Assembly (NCBI GenBank): GCA_024138025.1
Contig: JAMXBD010000111.1
Span: 868,001 to 932,000, forward strand
Reading direction: 5' to 3'
Length of the DNA: 64,000 bases
From: Combretum micranthum
Taxonomy: Eukaryota; Streptophyta; Magnoliopsida; Myrtales; Combretaceae
The notes under the pieces were generated by a model. That model made no database searches. It had not been told where the DNA came from and worked only from the letters and a program-made list of their open reading frames with translations. A program made the position numbers and the translations under genes. Below, in pieces: positions 11,453 through 22,940 of this stretch (positions are counted from its first letter, which is position 1; each line of letters opens with the position of its first letter).

Positions 11453-14400
11453 TCAAGCGTTCTCAGAAGAAATCTTGTCAACCATTCCATGGTTGCCAGC
11501 GCGTTTAGGCCTCCATTCAGTTCTTCCCCTCACAATTTCAGCTCCATCTTCAAGACGAAGCAAATGGTGACACTCTATACCTCCAGCACTTCCTATGCCA
11601 CCAATGTCTTTGCCAGAGATTGCAGCCAAAGACTGAAGCACATCGTCCCTCCCGCATTCCTTCCTGTACTCCAATGTTATGGAAGCAAGCTCATGAGTCT
11701 CCAAAATAGGCAGGGGAGCACCCTGCAAAGATGCATCAGAGTGAAGATGTTAAACTTTCACCCCATGCCACTATCTAACAAGCTACTGCTAATCAAAAGC
11801 AAAATATGAAGGATTTACACAATCTGCAAAGCTTTGAACATCCATATGAAAATGTATAATGAGGACAAACTATCATGCTAATTGAATGAGATTGGTAATA
11901 ACATATCCAGTCTTACTTTTTATAACTGAGCTATCCAACTGTATCATATTTGGACCTGTAATATAAGGTCATTTATACATTAATTGTAAAAGAATTTCTT
12001 ATCAAGAGGTATGCATCAAAGGTCATATAGATTAGTTATCTTATGCAGACATCCAAACATACTAGTCCTTTCTTCTCTTTCTTGACTATTAAAGAACACC
12101 CTTCTACAATAATTGTGGAAGAGCCTAAAGATACTTTCTAATGCTTATCAAGGTCTCGTAGTGGGAGCTGCATTTAATTTATACATAGGAAAATAATATT
12201 GTTGTAATCAATTCTGTCAGAACCATGTGCCTTTCAAACAAAATTAGCTAGGGAAAGCTTTACATATTACACATACATTATTGTTGTCCAGAAAGTAAAA
12301 GACACTACTGTTATTGTATATTGGATGACAGCTGTGCATGCATATGCCTAAGAATAAGACCATCACCAAGATATAACATTTGTGTGACATAGCAACAGGA
12401 CCAATAATTCCTTAAATCATCATTGTGATTAGTTGACAGGAAACTTCAACGTTATCTTAATGTCTGAGAACTACACCCATGTAGGACAATCCAATTCCAT
12501 GTGTGAGGCACTAAATGCCAAAGGGAAATAAAATATCCATTGGTGAAATGTGACTTAATTTACAATGTGCTCTTTGTAGGTATTAGTTTTTTAATTAGGT
12601 TGTTATAAGGTATAAAGATTGTCCGACATCCTGGAAATGCTTTGTTTTATCTGTCATCCTGGCAATAAACATGATGTAGTGTTTGCAAGCAGTCGGGGAT
12701 GGGGCGTGGACAATTTGAGATACAAGATAAAAATAAAGGGGGAACAACATAAAATATATCCAAGCTCTCATACCATTTAATTTTGCATGCCCATGTCATT
12801 TCTTTTTTTTTTTTTTTTTTTTTTGGCAGTTACATAACCTGAGTTTTGCTCTATCATGAAAACATTAGTCCAGTGCCAAAAGAATGCACATAAAACACGT
12901 GATGCATCAAATTTGGGCATTGTGGATGATGGAATAAGAAGAGGAAAAAAACACTGTTTTTTAGGACATAGACTTACATTTTCTAAAGAAGGAAAACTAA
13001 TATGTAACTAAGAAAGATTAATACAGGCATACAAAGTGAAAAGGCGCAATATCTCAGTAAGTATTTTGTGTAATTTACCCTGTTAAAGATGTTCCTATTT
13101 CACCAAGTCATACTACTGAGGATCCATCCTACATTCAAAGTGAAAAGGCACAAAATCTCATGCCCCTTCCTTTTAAGTTAGGGTAGGGGACCCGCGCGGG
13201 TTGGTTGTTGTGTGTGTGGGGGGTTGGAGGAGGGGTTTATAATTCACCCAGTTAAAGATGTTTTGTTTCACCAAGTCATACCTCGAGGATCCATCCTATG
13301 TACTTGACATTGTTGACATGCTGATTAACATCTAAATCACTCCATCTAGGCTGCACAAGAAGTTGAAAATTCGCAAAATATTAGCAATTATAATGAAACA
13401 TCCAGTAACTGCTTTACCCGCATAGAAGTGTTTACTTACGGCTAAACCTGAGAGGACAAACTCAGCTGTATCATCATTCAACTTTGGCAGCTTCCTACCA
13501 TCTTCCTCCAAGACTGAAGGAGAATCAAAAAAATGAGGACATAATTCTCCTCGCACTTCTTCTGGGAGTTTAGAGAGCCTCCTTGTTTGTTTATTCATCA
13601 TCACCCAGACACTGGAAAGAACCAACCAAACAAAAAGCAACACCAAAATGAACACAGTCCTACGGAAATATTCAAACTCAGTACTCCTTTATTTTACCTC
13701 ACTCCTAACTTTTACACGTTGACTATAATTTGAACTGCATCAAACAGCGAGTAGAAGAAAATGGCTATGCATGTCATGCATTCATATCTATTTAGAAAAA
13801 GGTCCAAGTCTGACAAGATACTAGAAGCAAATAAAACAAGTATTGCAAAAGGCAATTTCACCTTGAAGCTCTTGTAAGAATTTCTCCTGTATTAAGATCA
13901 CGGACTAGCCAATCACGCCGCATTGCATTCTTTCCAGATCTAGATACCCAAGTATCCACTTGAACAACATCACCCCTGAGATGCAGTCATATTACAATCT
14001 CAGTTGCAAAGGTAAACTAGTGAATTAGTTAAAAGGATGCTTTGGCTGCCATAGGCATAAAAGGAACCAGCTAGTGAAGATAGTAAAAAATCAACTCAAA
14101 CAATACATGATGCTCTGTCCAGAAGTATCGTAAGGTCAAGTGGAAGTTAGCAATTAAAATATGAAGAAATACGAATTCAGTCAAGCTAATGTTACAATAT
14201 AGAATTTCACTATAAATAAGTTTAGAATGCATTTTAAGCTTAATATTGCATGGAAATAACTAGTAGACCATATTCTAAAAGCTGAATGAAAAATAATTCA
14301 CACCAAAAGATTTAGGGTTAATAACTCACCACATAGGATATCGATCAACTAAAACCTGCATCTTTGTAACAACCCATATTAAGTTTCTTTTAGACATTTC

Positions 14401-15166
14401 TGGTGTTGCACCAAACCCAGTGCCGAGAAGTCCTACGGTCTTGCAATGGTTCAACGCTGTCTCCTGCAGAGTGATTCAGAACAAATGCTGACCACAATAG
14501 AATGCGAAAATAGACCCATAAAGAAATAACATGAATCTACAAAACTCTTATTATTGTCAAAACTACGGGTAACATCTACTTATGGAAAGCAACCGCCTGC
14601 TATCACGCCTACAATATGCCAAGAGTACTTGAAAGATCAAAGTGAGGATCAACTTTAAACCTGTAAGTGATTCATTAACGTCTCTATTGAAGCAGTCCGA
14701 TCAGCACCTATTTCATATGACCTGATTATAAAATTTTGCCTCAAAACAAAACCATCCTGAACTAGTTTCCCAATGCCAAAGGGGTCCATAAGCATATCAG
14801 GTCTCTTTGGTTTCCAATCAAGCATCATCCACTGCTTTTCTGCTGCCAAAAAGACAGTTGTAATAGCAGCAAGAAGCATGCTCCAATCAGGTAATTGGTT
14901 GATAAAAGTCCTAGGAGGAGGATGTGAAGGCACATCATTGTCACTCTTCACATGAGGAAGAGTCGAAAAACCCACTGAGCTACCATTTATCTTTGGAGGT
15001 GCTTGTGCATTAGCCTTAACCTGTAAACCACCACCACCACCCCACCGGATTTCGACTTCATAGGGGCCATACTTATGGACCCATTTCCGAATTTTTTAGC
15101 TTTAGTGGATGCAGAATCTGGTGCAGGGACTGGAAAGAAAGCAGAAGTTGCGGCGGAGGCGACCAT
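11453..15166 (-). CDS. FATB: Palmitoyl-acyl carrier protein thioesterase, chloroplastic (FATB), six exons, frameshift in exon 1
   Basis: FATB hydrolyses saturated acyl-ACP (mainly 16:0) in the plastid stroma, ending fatty acid synthesis and freeing the chain for export. Coding exons on the minus strand are 15166-14661, 14463-14330, 13975-13862, 13611-13440, 13350-13282 and 11722-11453. All introns are GT-AG (197, 354, 250, 89 and 1559 bp). The first exon carries a transit-peptide start (MVASAATSAFFPV), then QVKANAQAPPKING, the conserved hydrophobic segment LPDWSMLLAAITTVFLAAEK, and ADRTASIETLMNHLQ. Exon 5 has the catalytic-region DVNQHVNN (Asn and His near residues 318 and 320). Exon 6 has EYRKECGRD (Cys near 355) and ends with RGRTEWRPK. 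The coding length is 1265 nt, one short of a multiple of three. The break is in a GGT-rich tract near 15024-15043, where the start frame would stop after about 58 residues. With one extra G there the protein would be about 421 residues, the usual length. Probably an assembly error, otherwise a null allele. Confidence 0.93.
13030..13303. repeat. Tandem duplication at FATB exon 5 / intron 5 border
   Basis: Two copies of one unit lie here. The first begins at 13030 (CAAAGTGAAAAGGC) and runs to about 13133. The second begins at 13134 and runs to about 13303. Both carry GTTAAAGATGTT, TTTCACCAAGTCATAC and GAGGATCCATCC. In the second copy the last part is the real exon 5 end and its splice donor. 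In the first copy it is an intronic echo with an altered donor. The second copy also holds an extra G/T-rich insert at about 13159-13238. Confidence 0.7.
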
Positions 15167-16025
15167 GATGGATGACTACAAAATGCACTACTCAAAAAAA
15201 AATTCCTACTGCTTCAGCTCAATTACTATCTCCTTATTACAATGGAAGATACCCCCGAAAACACGGAACCCACGCGTTTTCAACTAAAAAATCACCAAGA
15301 AGACATGGAGGCTGAAAATGGAAGACAAAGCATCATAGGATCAGAATATATTCGAATCAAAAGAATAAAAATTTCAAAACATAAATATAACCAAATTTGC
15401 ACGACAACAAGAATCCAAAACAATATCAAGCCATGATCTTTCTAGTCATTATTCCACTAACATAATTCAATGGGAAAAAAATCACAAATTCTATAACAAA
15501 CAGAATTCCTCAACATATACCAAACTTTTAATAAAGAAATATATATAATTTAACAGTTGAGGTTATTTTGATATATCCATAAATGATCAGCCTTAAAAAT
15601 GGCACACATTTTGCAACAAAGTTCCAAACTTTTCAAAAAATAATTAATTACGGGGAAAATTCAAACACAACCCATTATTATTTTTTTTAATTCAATTTGA
15701 ACGAATCAACCATTTCAAATACAAAAATGTAAACTTTTTTAACAACATAGGAAATCGAATCGACCAATGATCAATGAAAAAACACAAAAATGAAAAGCTT
15801 AGATCCGACATTAAAAAGTAAAACGCACAAAACAAAACACAATGCAGCATTTAATCAACGAAAAGGAAATCAAACCAACAATAACATCGAGAAGAGAGCG
15901 AACTGGGGAGGGGGGAGGGGGCGGGACCTCAAAGAAACGAAGAGCTCGACAAATGAGAGATAAAACGAGGAAACACAACAGACAAGCTTCGAAACTGGTT
16001 ACGAGTTTGGGAGGAAAAATTAAGG
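15167..16025 (-). other. FATB: FATB 5' leader region, probably with an intron
   Basis: About 860 bases separate the start codon from the presumed TATA box, too long for a plain leader. A CT-rich stretch on the minus strand near 15890-15935 looks like an untranslated first exon. A T-run ending in TTTTGTAG just before the start codon (about 15176-15200) could be a splice acceptor. A leader intron is known in other plant FATB genes. The donor could not be fixed by eye. Confidence 0.4.
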
Positions 16026-16052
16026 AAACGAAAATAATTCGAAAATAGAAAA

Positions 16053-16064
16053 TATTTATATATA
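16053..16064 (-). promoter_or_regulatory. FATB: TATA box, probable FATB core promoter
   Basis: The minus strand reads TATATATAAATA here. It sits upstream of the CT-rich leader of FATB, so transcription would begin around 16020-16030. Below it runs the FATB leader, and above it lie about 550 bases before the Ogre-like LTR. Confidence 0.5.
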
Positions 16065-16609
16065 TTGTTAAATATAGTTTTAAGTAAAAAGGATGTTAAA
16101 ACAGGGGTAAAGCGGTAATTTTACTTTAGTGAATCTGCGTGTCTGTTGGTTCTGGTGGCTTTTGGAGCTCGGAATCTGTTCTGGCGCTTGTATCTCGCTA
16201 TTGTCTCTCGGTTTTTAGCATTTCTTTTACTTAATAATATTCGCTCACAATTACTTATATATTATAAAAAAGTGATAAGTTTGGATTCGGAATTTGCATT
16301 GAGATGAGAGAACATCTTAGTAGAGAGAGTTTTGGCATATGAGAGAGAGAGATAGAGAGAGGATCAAGGGGTAGTAATGAATTGGGTTGGGGTTGAACGA
16401 CCACAAAATATTTATAGGGCAACTGAACCCTCACGAATGCTGAGCCTGCTTCTCATTTCAAGGTACAAGTGCCCCATTGCTAGGGACACGTATTCACAAA
16501 CTCAACAGCATATCACTAGTCCTATTAGGCACAATAACATGTCTAGCTGTAGGCACTTTTAATTTTTTTAGTGTAATACCTCATTTTTAAATTTTAGTAA
16601 ATTAGTATT
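16065..16609. other. FATB upstream region
   Basis: Non-coding DNA between the presumed FATB TATA box and the retrotransposon. It holds a GA-rich patch at 16315-16365 and a moderately GC-rich patch at 16130-16200. No gene is seen. Confidence 0.45.
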
Positions 16610-16614
16610 TGTAT
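16610..16614. repeat. Target site duplication TGTAT (left)
   Basis: 5-bp direct repeat flanking the Ogre-like element; it matches 31637-31641 exactly. Confidence 0.92.
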
Positions 16615-17171
16615 TGTAGACATCTCATTTTAACATTTTTTGTCAAAATAAATACTTAGTTTAGTATATATATAATTAAAATAATTGAATTTTGCAAATT
16701 ACAAATATTAAAGCTAGGAATGAAAATTAGAAAAAAATAAATCAATTTAATAGAAATAAATATAATGGATGTAATATGGATAATTAATATAATATAATGT
16801 AATTTCGGAAATTGTAAAAAAAAAAATTACTGTTCATCGTCTCCTACCTCCGGCTGCCCGAGGGGGCGTTTTCAAGTCTATTTTTGACCCGTTTTTTACA
16901 AAATAAATACATATTTTGAAAATAGGCGCGGAGTAGTTTATATTGGTATAAAATTTTGTTGTTTTCATCAAGAGAAAGGGTTTCAATTTGAATTCGAAAA
17001 TTAAAAAAAAAAAACTCGTTTTTTAGCTTCCGGAAAAAAGGCAAAATCCGAGATTTTCGTTGTTTAACGTTCAAATCTAACGGTAATGACAGCTATTTTC
17101 ATGTTATGACAACTAATTAATAGTTGTAATTTGTTTTTCGGATTAGAATAAAAAAGCCCTAATTTTAGATC

Positions 17172-17179
17172 TATAAATA
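17172..17179 (+). promoter_or_regulatory. TATA box in 5' LTR
   Basis: TATAAATA, followed by a purine-rich stretch and then GC-richer sequence. It marks the U3/R border, with transcription expected near 17200. The same box is at 29851-29858 in the 3' LTR. Confidence 0.7.
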
Positions 17180-17370
17180 GAGGAAGAAGAAAAGACGAAG
17201 AGGAAGAAAAAAAAAATCAAATAGTATTCGATATAGGGAGTTGAAATCTGCAGCTGTGGCCGAATCGATTGGAATCATCGTCGGAGTGTCGTTGTTGCCG
17301 ACGTTCCTTGCGCACGTTCCCTTCCCAGAATTCCAGAATTCTCCACGCGCGTCTCATTGTCCTCCTGCAG

Positions 17371-17379
17371 GTAAGTTTC

Positions 17380-17423
<44 letters not shown>

Positions 17424-18735
17424 TGACATTAAAAATAGGAAAATAAAAAATAAGAAAAATGAAAATAATTAGTATATGATTATATTTTCAAATTTTATTA
17501 TGAATATATTGTGTTTTTTTTTAAAAAAAAAATTCAAAATATGTTAAATTAGTATTAGTTTGAATCATGATAGTATAGTCATTATAATTAGTTTTTTGTC
17601 AATAAATGAAATTGTCTTGTTCTAAAAAATATTAATTTGAAAATTAGGATTTAATTTGTCATGATATAATTTTTTATCGTTCTATCTTTTTGCATTAATA
17701 TAGTTATGATTTTGTTTTCTTGTGATAAAATTGATTTTTTTTTATATATCATGTTAGGTATGTGTTCATGGAATTACATTAAGATCTTGTTATTGATAAT
17801 ATAAATATAATCATGTCCTAATCATAAGGAATATATGAAATTTTTTTTTAGAGTTCTAGGTTTAGAATATTTGAATTTATGAAATCATGTATGATGATTA
17901 GTCATTAATATTTCTTTTATGCCATGATATAGTGATGATCTTGATTGTAATAATATTGAATTTTATGATTTCATCATATATGAAACCACATTGAAATCGT
18001 GCCTTTCGTAATGTAATTTCAATGATATATAAATCTTGATTATGCCATGATATTGCTTTGTTGAAATTAGTTTGTTGAATATGATACTCCCCTATAAATT
18101 TTATTCTTGATGATGGTATGATCAATTGATATGCATGATATGTGGTTATGATTTCTTGTTCAAAATTTTTGTCACCTAGAAAAAATCCGATTTTCCATAA
18201 AATTACTAAAACCTAACTTGATAGATTTAGAGTTCATGTTAAAAGATATGTATTTTTTTTATAAAATTAACAAACTTAATGAACTTAAGCGAAAAGATTT
18301 CGAAAAATTTTAATATTAAACCAACAAACTAAATTTTTCTAAAAGAACTACGTGTGGTCTGATCCGATTAGCGGGTACGTAGGCACCTAAATGGGCGACT
18401 TAAAATATGTTAAAAATTATTTTTGTGAATTTATTTGATTTGTTTAGTTTAGAGTATACGAATATTGATAAAATTTGATAAGATTTGATTAATTTAATAT
18501 TTTGAGTTTTTAGATTATATATGATTATCGATTGGAATTTGATTAGTATTTTTGGCATATTAGACATTGTTTAGTTAATTAGATTTGATAGATAGTTTAG
18601 ATTTTGAAATTAGGGTTTAAAAGAAAGCAATTTAAATATGGAAAGTTAAAGTGGTAACCGTTTAGGTTTTAATAAGTTAGCCCCCGAACTCAAGTTAATT
18701 TCTGTTTCTCATTTTCAAAAATGATTTTTTCGCAG
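17371..18735 (+). other. Candidate intron inside the LTR
   Basis: The donor CTGCAG/GTAAGTTT at 17370/17371 is a full consensus match. The acceptor TTTTTTCGCAG/ATCAG at 18735/18736 has a pyrimidine tract. The 1365-bp interior is very AT-rich, as plant introns are, while the upstream part (17230-17370) is GC-richer like an exon. Both signals are kept in the 3' LTR (donor at 30052, acceptor ending 31444). Splicing is inferred, not shown. Confidence 0.5.
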
Positions 18736-18786
18736 ATCAGTAGCAAAACCAAAATCAACCTACCCATTGGTTTTGGTTTATTTTTT

Positions 18787-18802
18787 CTCGACTTTAGTCG
18801 AG
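18787..18802 (+). other. Perfect hairpin near LTR end
   Basis: CTCGAC-TTTA-GTCGAG forms a 6-bp stem with a 4-base loop, and is conserved in the 3' LTR (31496-31511). Just upstream, AAACCAAAA (18746-18754) pairs with TTTTGGTTT (18771-18779). These may shape the RNA close to the primer site. Confidence 0.6.
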
Positions 18803-18931
18803 TGGCGACTCCAAAATATTTTTAAAAATTCAAAATTTCCTTTAATTCTTAGTCGAGGATTCGTATTGAATGGGTTAGGGTTTAGTACGAATCGGATTAA
18901 AGGAAATCGAAAAAAACCAGGCTCGACAGCT

Positions 18932-18950
18932 TGGCGACTCCACTGGGGAC
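18932..18950 (+). other. Primer binding site, tRNA-Arg type
   Basis: TGGCGACTCCACTGGGGAC starts three bases after the LTR end. TGGCGACTCC complements the 3' end of plant tRNA-Arg species (GGAGTCG plus CCA), the primer reported for Ogre elements. The exact isoacceptor is not certain. Confidence 0.7.
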
Positions 18951-19515
18951 CTTTTTAGAGGGCTAGCCACTTTATGCTTTTCATATATAAATTGCTTTCT
19001 TTTTTAATATCTTGTATATTTGTAGATATTTGTGCTAACCGTGTGCTTATGTGCAGATATTATCTATATAGATTATTGGAGGGGATATTTACTTTTGAAA
19101 AAAAAATGTGTGCTAGATGTGGTCAAACCCGGGCCACCTTAGGTAAACTTAGACGGGAGGCACCAGTAGGTCTCGGGTGTTGTGGTTACCCACCATTCGA
19201 GACACGAATTAGCCTCCCACTCCGGTTAATGTGGCCCATGGCCCATTAATTGGGGGACCTTTAGAACCCACCCTTCTTGCATCCACTACATGAAGGAGAT
19301 GATGATCAAGCTTTGTGGCTAATCAAAATGTTTTTCAAAATTGCTTTACAAAACAAAAGCTGAATTTATAGGAGTTAACTTTTCCTTGTAATCCGTTATG
19401 TAAATGTGTCTTGTAAAATCCTTGTAACCCGTTTTGTTTGTATTCAGTTTAGTGTACCATGTAAATGTATATACCGTGTTGTAACACATCTCTTTGTAAT
19501 AGGTAGAATAAAGAA
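18951..19515 (+). other. Leader between PBS and ORF1
   Basis: Untranslated leader of the Ogre-like element. It contains a GC-richer part near 19120-19260 and no recognisable protein. Confidence 0.5.
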
Positions 19516-20777
19516 ATGGCAGATAGTATGTGGGCCCGTCTTACTCCCGAGATCCATGTTCATGAGCCTACTAGTCCGATGCCCATTTTGAGCAAGTGGT
19601 TACAAACTTTCAAGCCAGAACAAAGAAGATTTATTGAAGACCGTTTGGGACCTATTCTTTCTCTACCAAAGGTCCAGGTCCCCATTCATCTTTTTAGGGC
19701 CTTGGTTTACTTATGGAATGTTGATGAAGCCGCCTTTTGCCTTGGTGAGCACACTTTGAGTCCCACTATTGAGGAATACACGAGGCTTCTTCAAGCTCCA
19801 CAACTCATGCGGGAATATATGCTCCTCAACTTAGTAAAGGGCCGATCAACTTGTTCAACTCCTTTTTAGGAATTAAGAAGACCGATGTGTCTAAAGCCCT
19901 CAAGAATTGCAATTTGTTCTCCATTCGGCTTTCCGATTTATTCAAGTGGTTTGGATCTCCAAATAGTTACAAGGACAATAAGCCTATCTTCTGTGGAGGT
20001 GTAGTAGCATGGGAGCAAAATCGCATCAACCTTTATAGCCGCCGTATTCGGTACTATCCTCTTCCCGAATGGGGATCTTTTCATCCACTATCGGTATTGG
20101 AATTAGTGGACCATTCTTAGCGGGAAAGTCTTATATCCCGGCCTTGCTCGCTGAACAAAATAGATCTCTCAACCATTTGAAGAAAAGAGGCCATGGGAAG
20201 TTCAAGTCTAGTATGGCACTCTTGATAATATGGTTTGCAAGCCACACTAGAGATTATGGGAGCAATTTGAGTCCAGCTTGCCACATTAGAGATAGTTATG
20301 ATCTTATTTTAAGCTTTAGTGAAAGAGTTCGCATTCAAGATCTTCCAAGGACCGATGAATGGGTGCACTTACTCCAAGATCTAGAAGCTCACAATTTCCT
20401 TTGGGTTGCTAAATGGTTCCATTCTCCTACGGCAATAACCGAATGTAGGGAATATGCGGCAATTCCTTGATTGGTTTGACCGGGTCCACGGGATATTATC
20501 CGGCTGTGTGATAAGACAATATGGAGCACTTCAAGATATAACTAGCAAGCCATCATTAAAGGAGTTTACTATGGAGTATGATGACCCGAGTGTTCCTTTG
20601 GCACAAAGAGAGAGAAGGCTAGGATCGATACAAGCCAAATGGGAGACAAGAGAAATCAAGACGATCTACATGATAGACCCCATTAATACTGAGACGAAGA
20701 AATACCGAGCCACTAAAGAATACATCCTCAGCCAAAGGGCAAAAGTGAACGAGTTGGAATTTCAAGCTCCGAGATGA
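19516..20777 (+). pseudogene. Ogre ORF1 protein (DUF7745-like), frameshifted
   Basis: ORF1 lies upstream of gag, as in Ogre elements. Its role is not known. The start MADSMWARLTPEIHVHEPTS is followed by a region (PTIEEYTRLLQ near residue 90) that fits the DUF7745 family found in Ogre ORF1 and in plant-mobile-domain-like proteins. Later parts read WEQNRINLYSRRIRYYPLPE and LDWFDRVHGILSG. The reading is spread over four overlapping frames, with breaks near 19850, 20080 and 20455, each consistent with loss of one base. If intact it would be roughly 420 residues. I assign the family from memory of these patterns. Confidence 0.7.
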
Positions 20778-21307
20778 AGAAGAAGGATCGAGAGATGGAA
20801 AGGAAGTTCAAGATTCTCAAGGCAAGGTTCAAGCACTTATGGCAAGAGGACTATTGAGGAGCTGAAGGACCGTTCAGAGTGTCCTAGCAAGATTAGGCGT
20901 TTGGTTTAGGATGATTTTCTTTGTTTAGCTTTTCGGTTTTGTCATGTTTAGGTCATGTATTTGACTCCTTGAGTAAATTCAGCTTTAATGAAATAAAATG
21001 GTTTTTTGCTACAAAGTTTCATCATCATCTCAATTTACATGCGCATGCGTTTTTCTTTTCCATATATATATTCTTGTCTCTATATGTTCTTGTATATTCT
21101 TTGCTACCTGTTTATTTGTTTTTGTGTATATATTAACCGCTAACCGTTTGCTCATTTTGTTGAGAATCATATAATAAATATAATAATATATACATTTTCT
21201 TCACTAAACTATGGAAATTTTGTTTTTGAACATACAGTTTCTAAAAGATAGCTCCTAAACGGTCAGACCCGGTTCGAAGTCCGATCATCACTAGGTCTAA
21301 ATCCAGA
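20778..21307 (+). other. ORF1-gag spacer
   Basis: About 0.5 kb of AT-rich DNA between the ORF1 and gag frames of the Ogre-like element. No coding signal after about 20880. It may contain an intron or leader for gag. Confidence 0.45.
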
Positions 21308-22940
21308 ATGGCTAGCAACAACGACAATAATTCTGGTAATTCCAATGCGATGTCCGAGCAAAGGCTACTACTTTGGAACAAATGGTATTCCGAATGGCCG
21401 AGCAAATGAATCTTCTCACGCAAAACCTTAAGGCCCCTCAAGATACTACCGCAGGACATTCGGGGTAAAGAAAGGAACTGATAGTCAAACTATTGAGGAA
21501 CAAGTAATTAATCATGAACCACTAGCCATTGTGAAACCGATTCTTCTGAGTTTAAGAAGGAAATTGAGGCTCAAAACAAAGAAATGGAGAAAAGGCTTCT
21601 TTCTCAATTCAATGAGAAACTCAAAGTTTTTGAGAAAATGGAAGGATTTGATCAAACTGGAATCACAAGCTTTCCTACAATCGAAGCGGGAGCTTTCCCG
21701 AGAAGTTCAAGATTCCCGACTTTGAAAGTATGATGGTACTGGTTGTCCAAAGTTGCATACTAGGCTCTATGTGAGGAAGATGAGCCGGTACACTCAATAT
21801 GAGCAATTCATGATCCAAACTTTTCAGGATAGCCTTACCGGTCCAGCTTTAGCATGGTATGCTCATTTGGATCTTGATGAGATTAATACTTGGGACAAAT
21901 TGGCTAGGGCTTTCTACAATCAATATAAGTTCAATATTGAAGTGGCCCCTTCTATGTGGGATTTAAGTAATATGAGGAAGAAGAAAGATGAGTCCTTTAA
22001 GGAATATGCTCAAAGATGGAGATCAATGGCATCTATGGTATCTACCCCTATCCCGGAGAAAGATTTGACATTCACTTTCATCAATACTTTAGAAGAACCT
22101 TCTTTACTCATCTCATTGGACACACTACTGCTAATTTCTCTGAGATAGTATTGGCCGGGTGTAGAATTGAAAGTGCCATTATTACCGGGAGGATCCACGT
22201 GGAGAAAAAGGCTACAAATTTCAAGTACTCCAACAATAACAAAGGGAAGGATACCACTGTAGTGTAGTCAGCTCAACCCCATACACTAAACCTACTCAAT
22301 CCTACACCTACCAACAAACCCCAAACACTAATCAACCCTTCACCCGTCACAACAACCACAATCCCAAAACCAACCATTCAATAGACCTAGAAGACAGTTC
22401 ACCAAAATTCCCGTACCCCTTAGCCAAGTTCTAGCCCGGCTTAGAGCTGACAATCTGATCACCTTTGAAACACCTAGAGAAGACTACAAACCCAGATATT
22501 ATAACCCCGAGCAAAAATGCGATTATCATTTGGGGCAAATAGGTCATTCTACTGACTATTGTTGGAGGCTTCGGAACAAGATTCAAGACCTCATTGATGC
22601 TAAATTGGTCCAACTAGATTTCGTTGAAACCCCGACCCCTAATGTCAACACCAATCCTCTCCCAAACCATGGGCCCACGATCAACATGATCACGATTGAA
22701 GAACCCGAGCCTTTTATCGGAATGATCCAGTCCAATCCAAAGAAGATAGTTATCCAATGTCAAGGAGAGCAGAAAGAAGCCCCATATGAGGTGAAATCGA
22801 TGAGGTATCAATTCCATGTGCCATTGCACCGAAAGACTATAAAGCCGCCCCGTTCAACTATCAAGCTGTTAATCAAGTTCCTAGGCCCATGGTCGGAAAA
22901 CTTGGGAAATCTTCAGAGCCCGAAAGAGAGAAAACATTAG
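21308..22940 (+). pseudogene. Ogre-like gag, frameshifted
   Basis: Gag forms the particle that packages element RNA. The start MASNNDNNSGNSN at 21308 is the first ATG of the frame. The capsid core is the open stretch 21753-22148, with YEQFMIQTFQDSLTGPALAW and ESFKEYAQRWRSMAS, the Retrotrans_gag pattern. Downstream at about 22515-22600, CDYHLGQIGHSTDYC is the zinc-binding C-H-C arrangement typical of Tat/Ogre gag, followed by RNKIQDLID. Breaks near 21370, 21730 and 22110-22270 split it into several frames. Gag runs straight into the protease without a gap. Confidence 0.82.

Larger units (their letters stand above)
16615..18928 (+). repeat. 5' LTR of Ogre-like element
   Basis: Bounded by TG and CA and followed directly by the PBS. 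It contains a TATA box, a strong splice donor and acceptor pair, an (AAT)n run at 17381-17423, and the word CGGGTACGTAGGCA near 18373, which I recall from other Ogre-type elements. Differences from the 3' LTR are mostly one- or two-base gaps. Confidence 0.93.

Noticed and set aside
11149..11809. Plus-strand frames over FATB exon 6
   Set aside because: Shadow of the thioesterase exon on the other strand. No own signature.
15842..16048. Open frame on the plus strand rich in Arg/Lys and Gly
   Set aside because: It is the reverse of the CT-rich FATB leader. Composition alone explains it.
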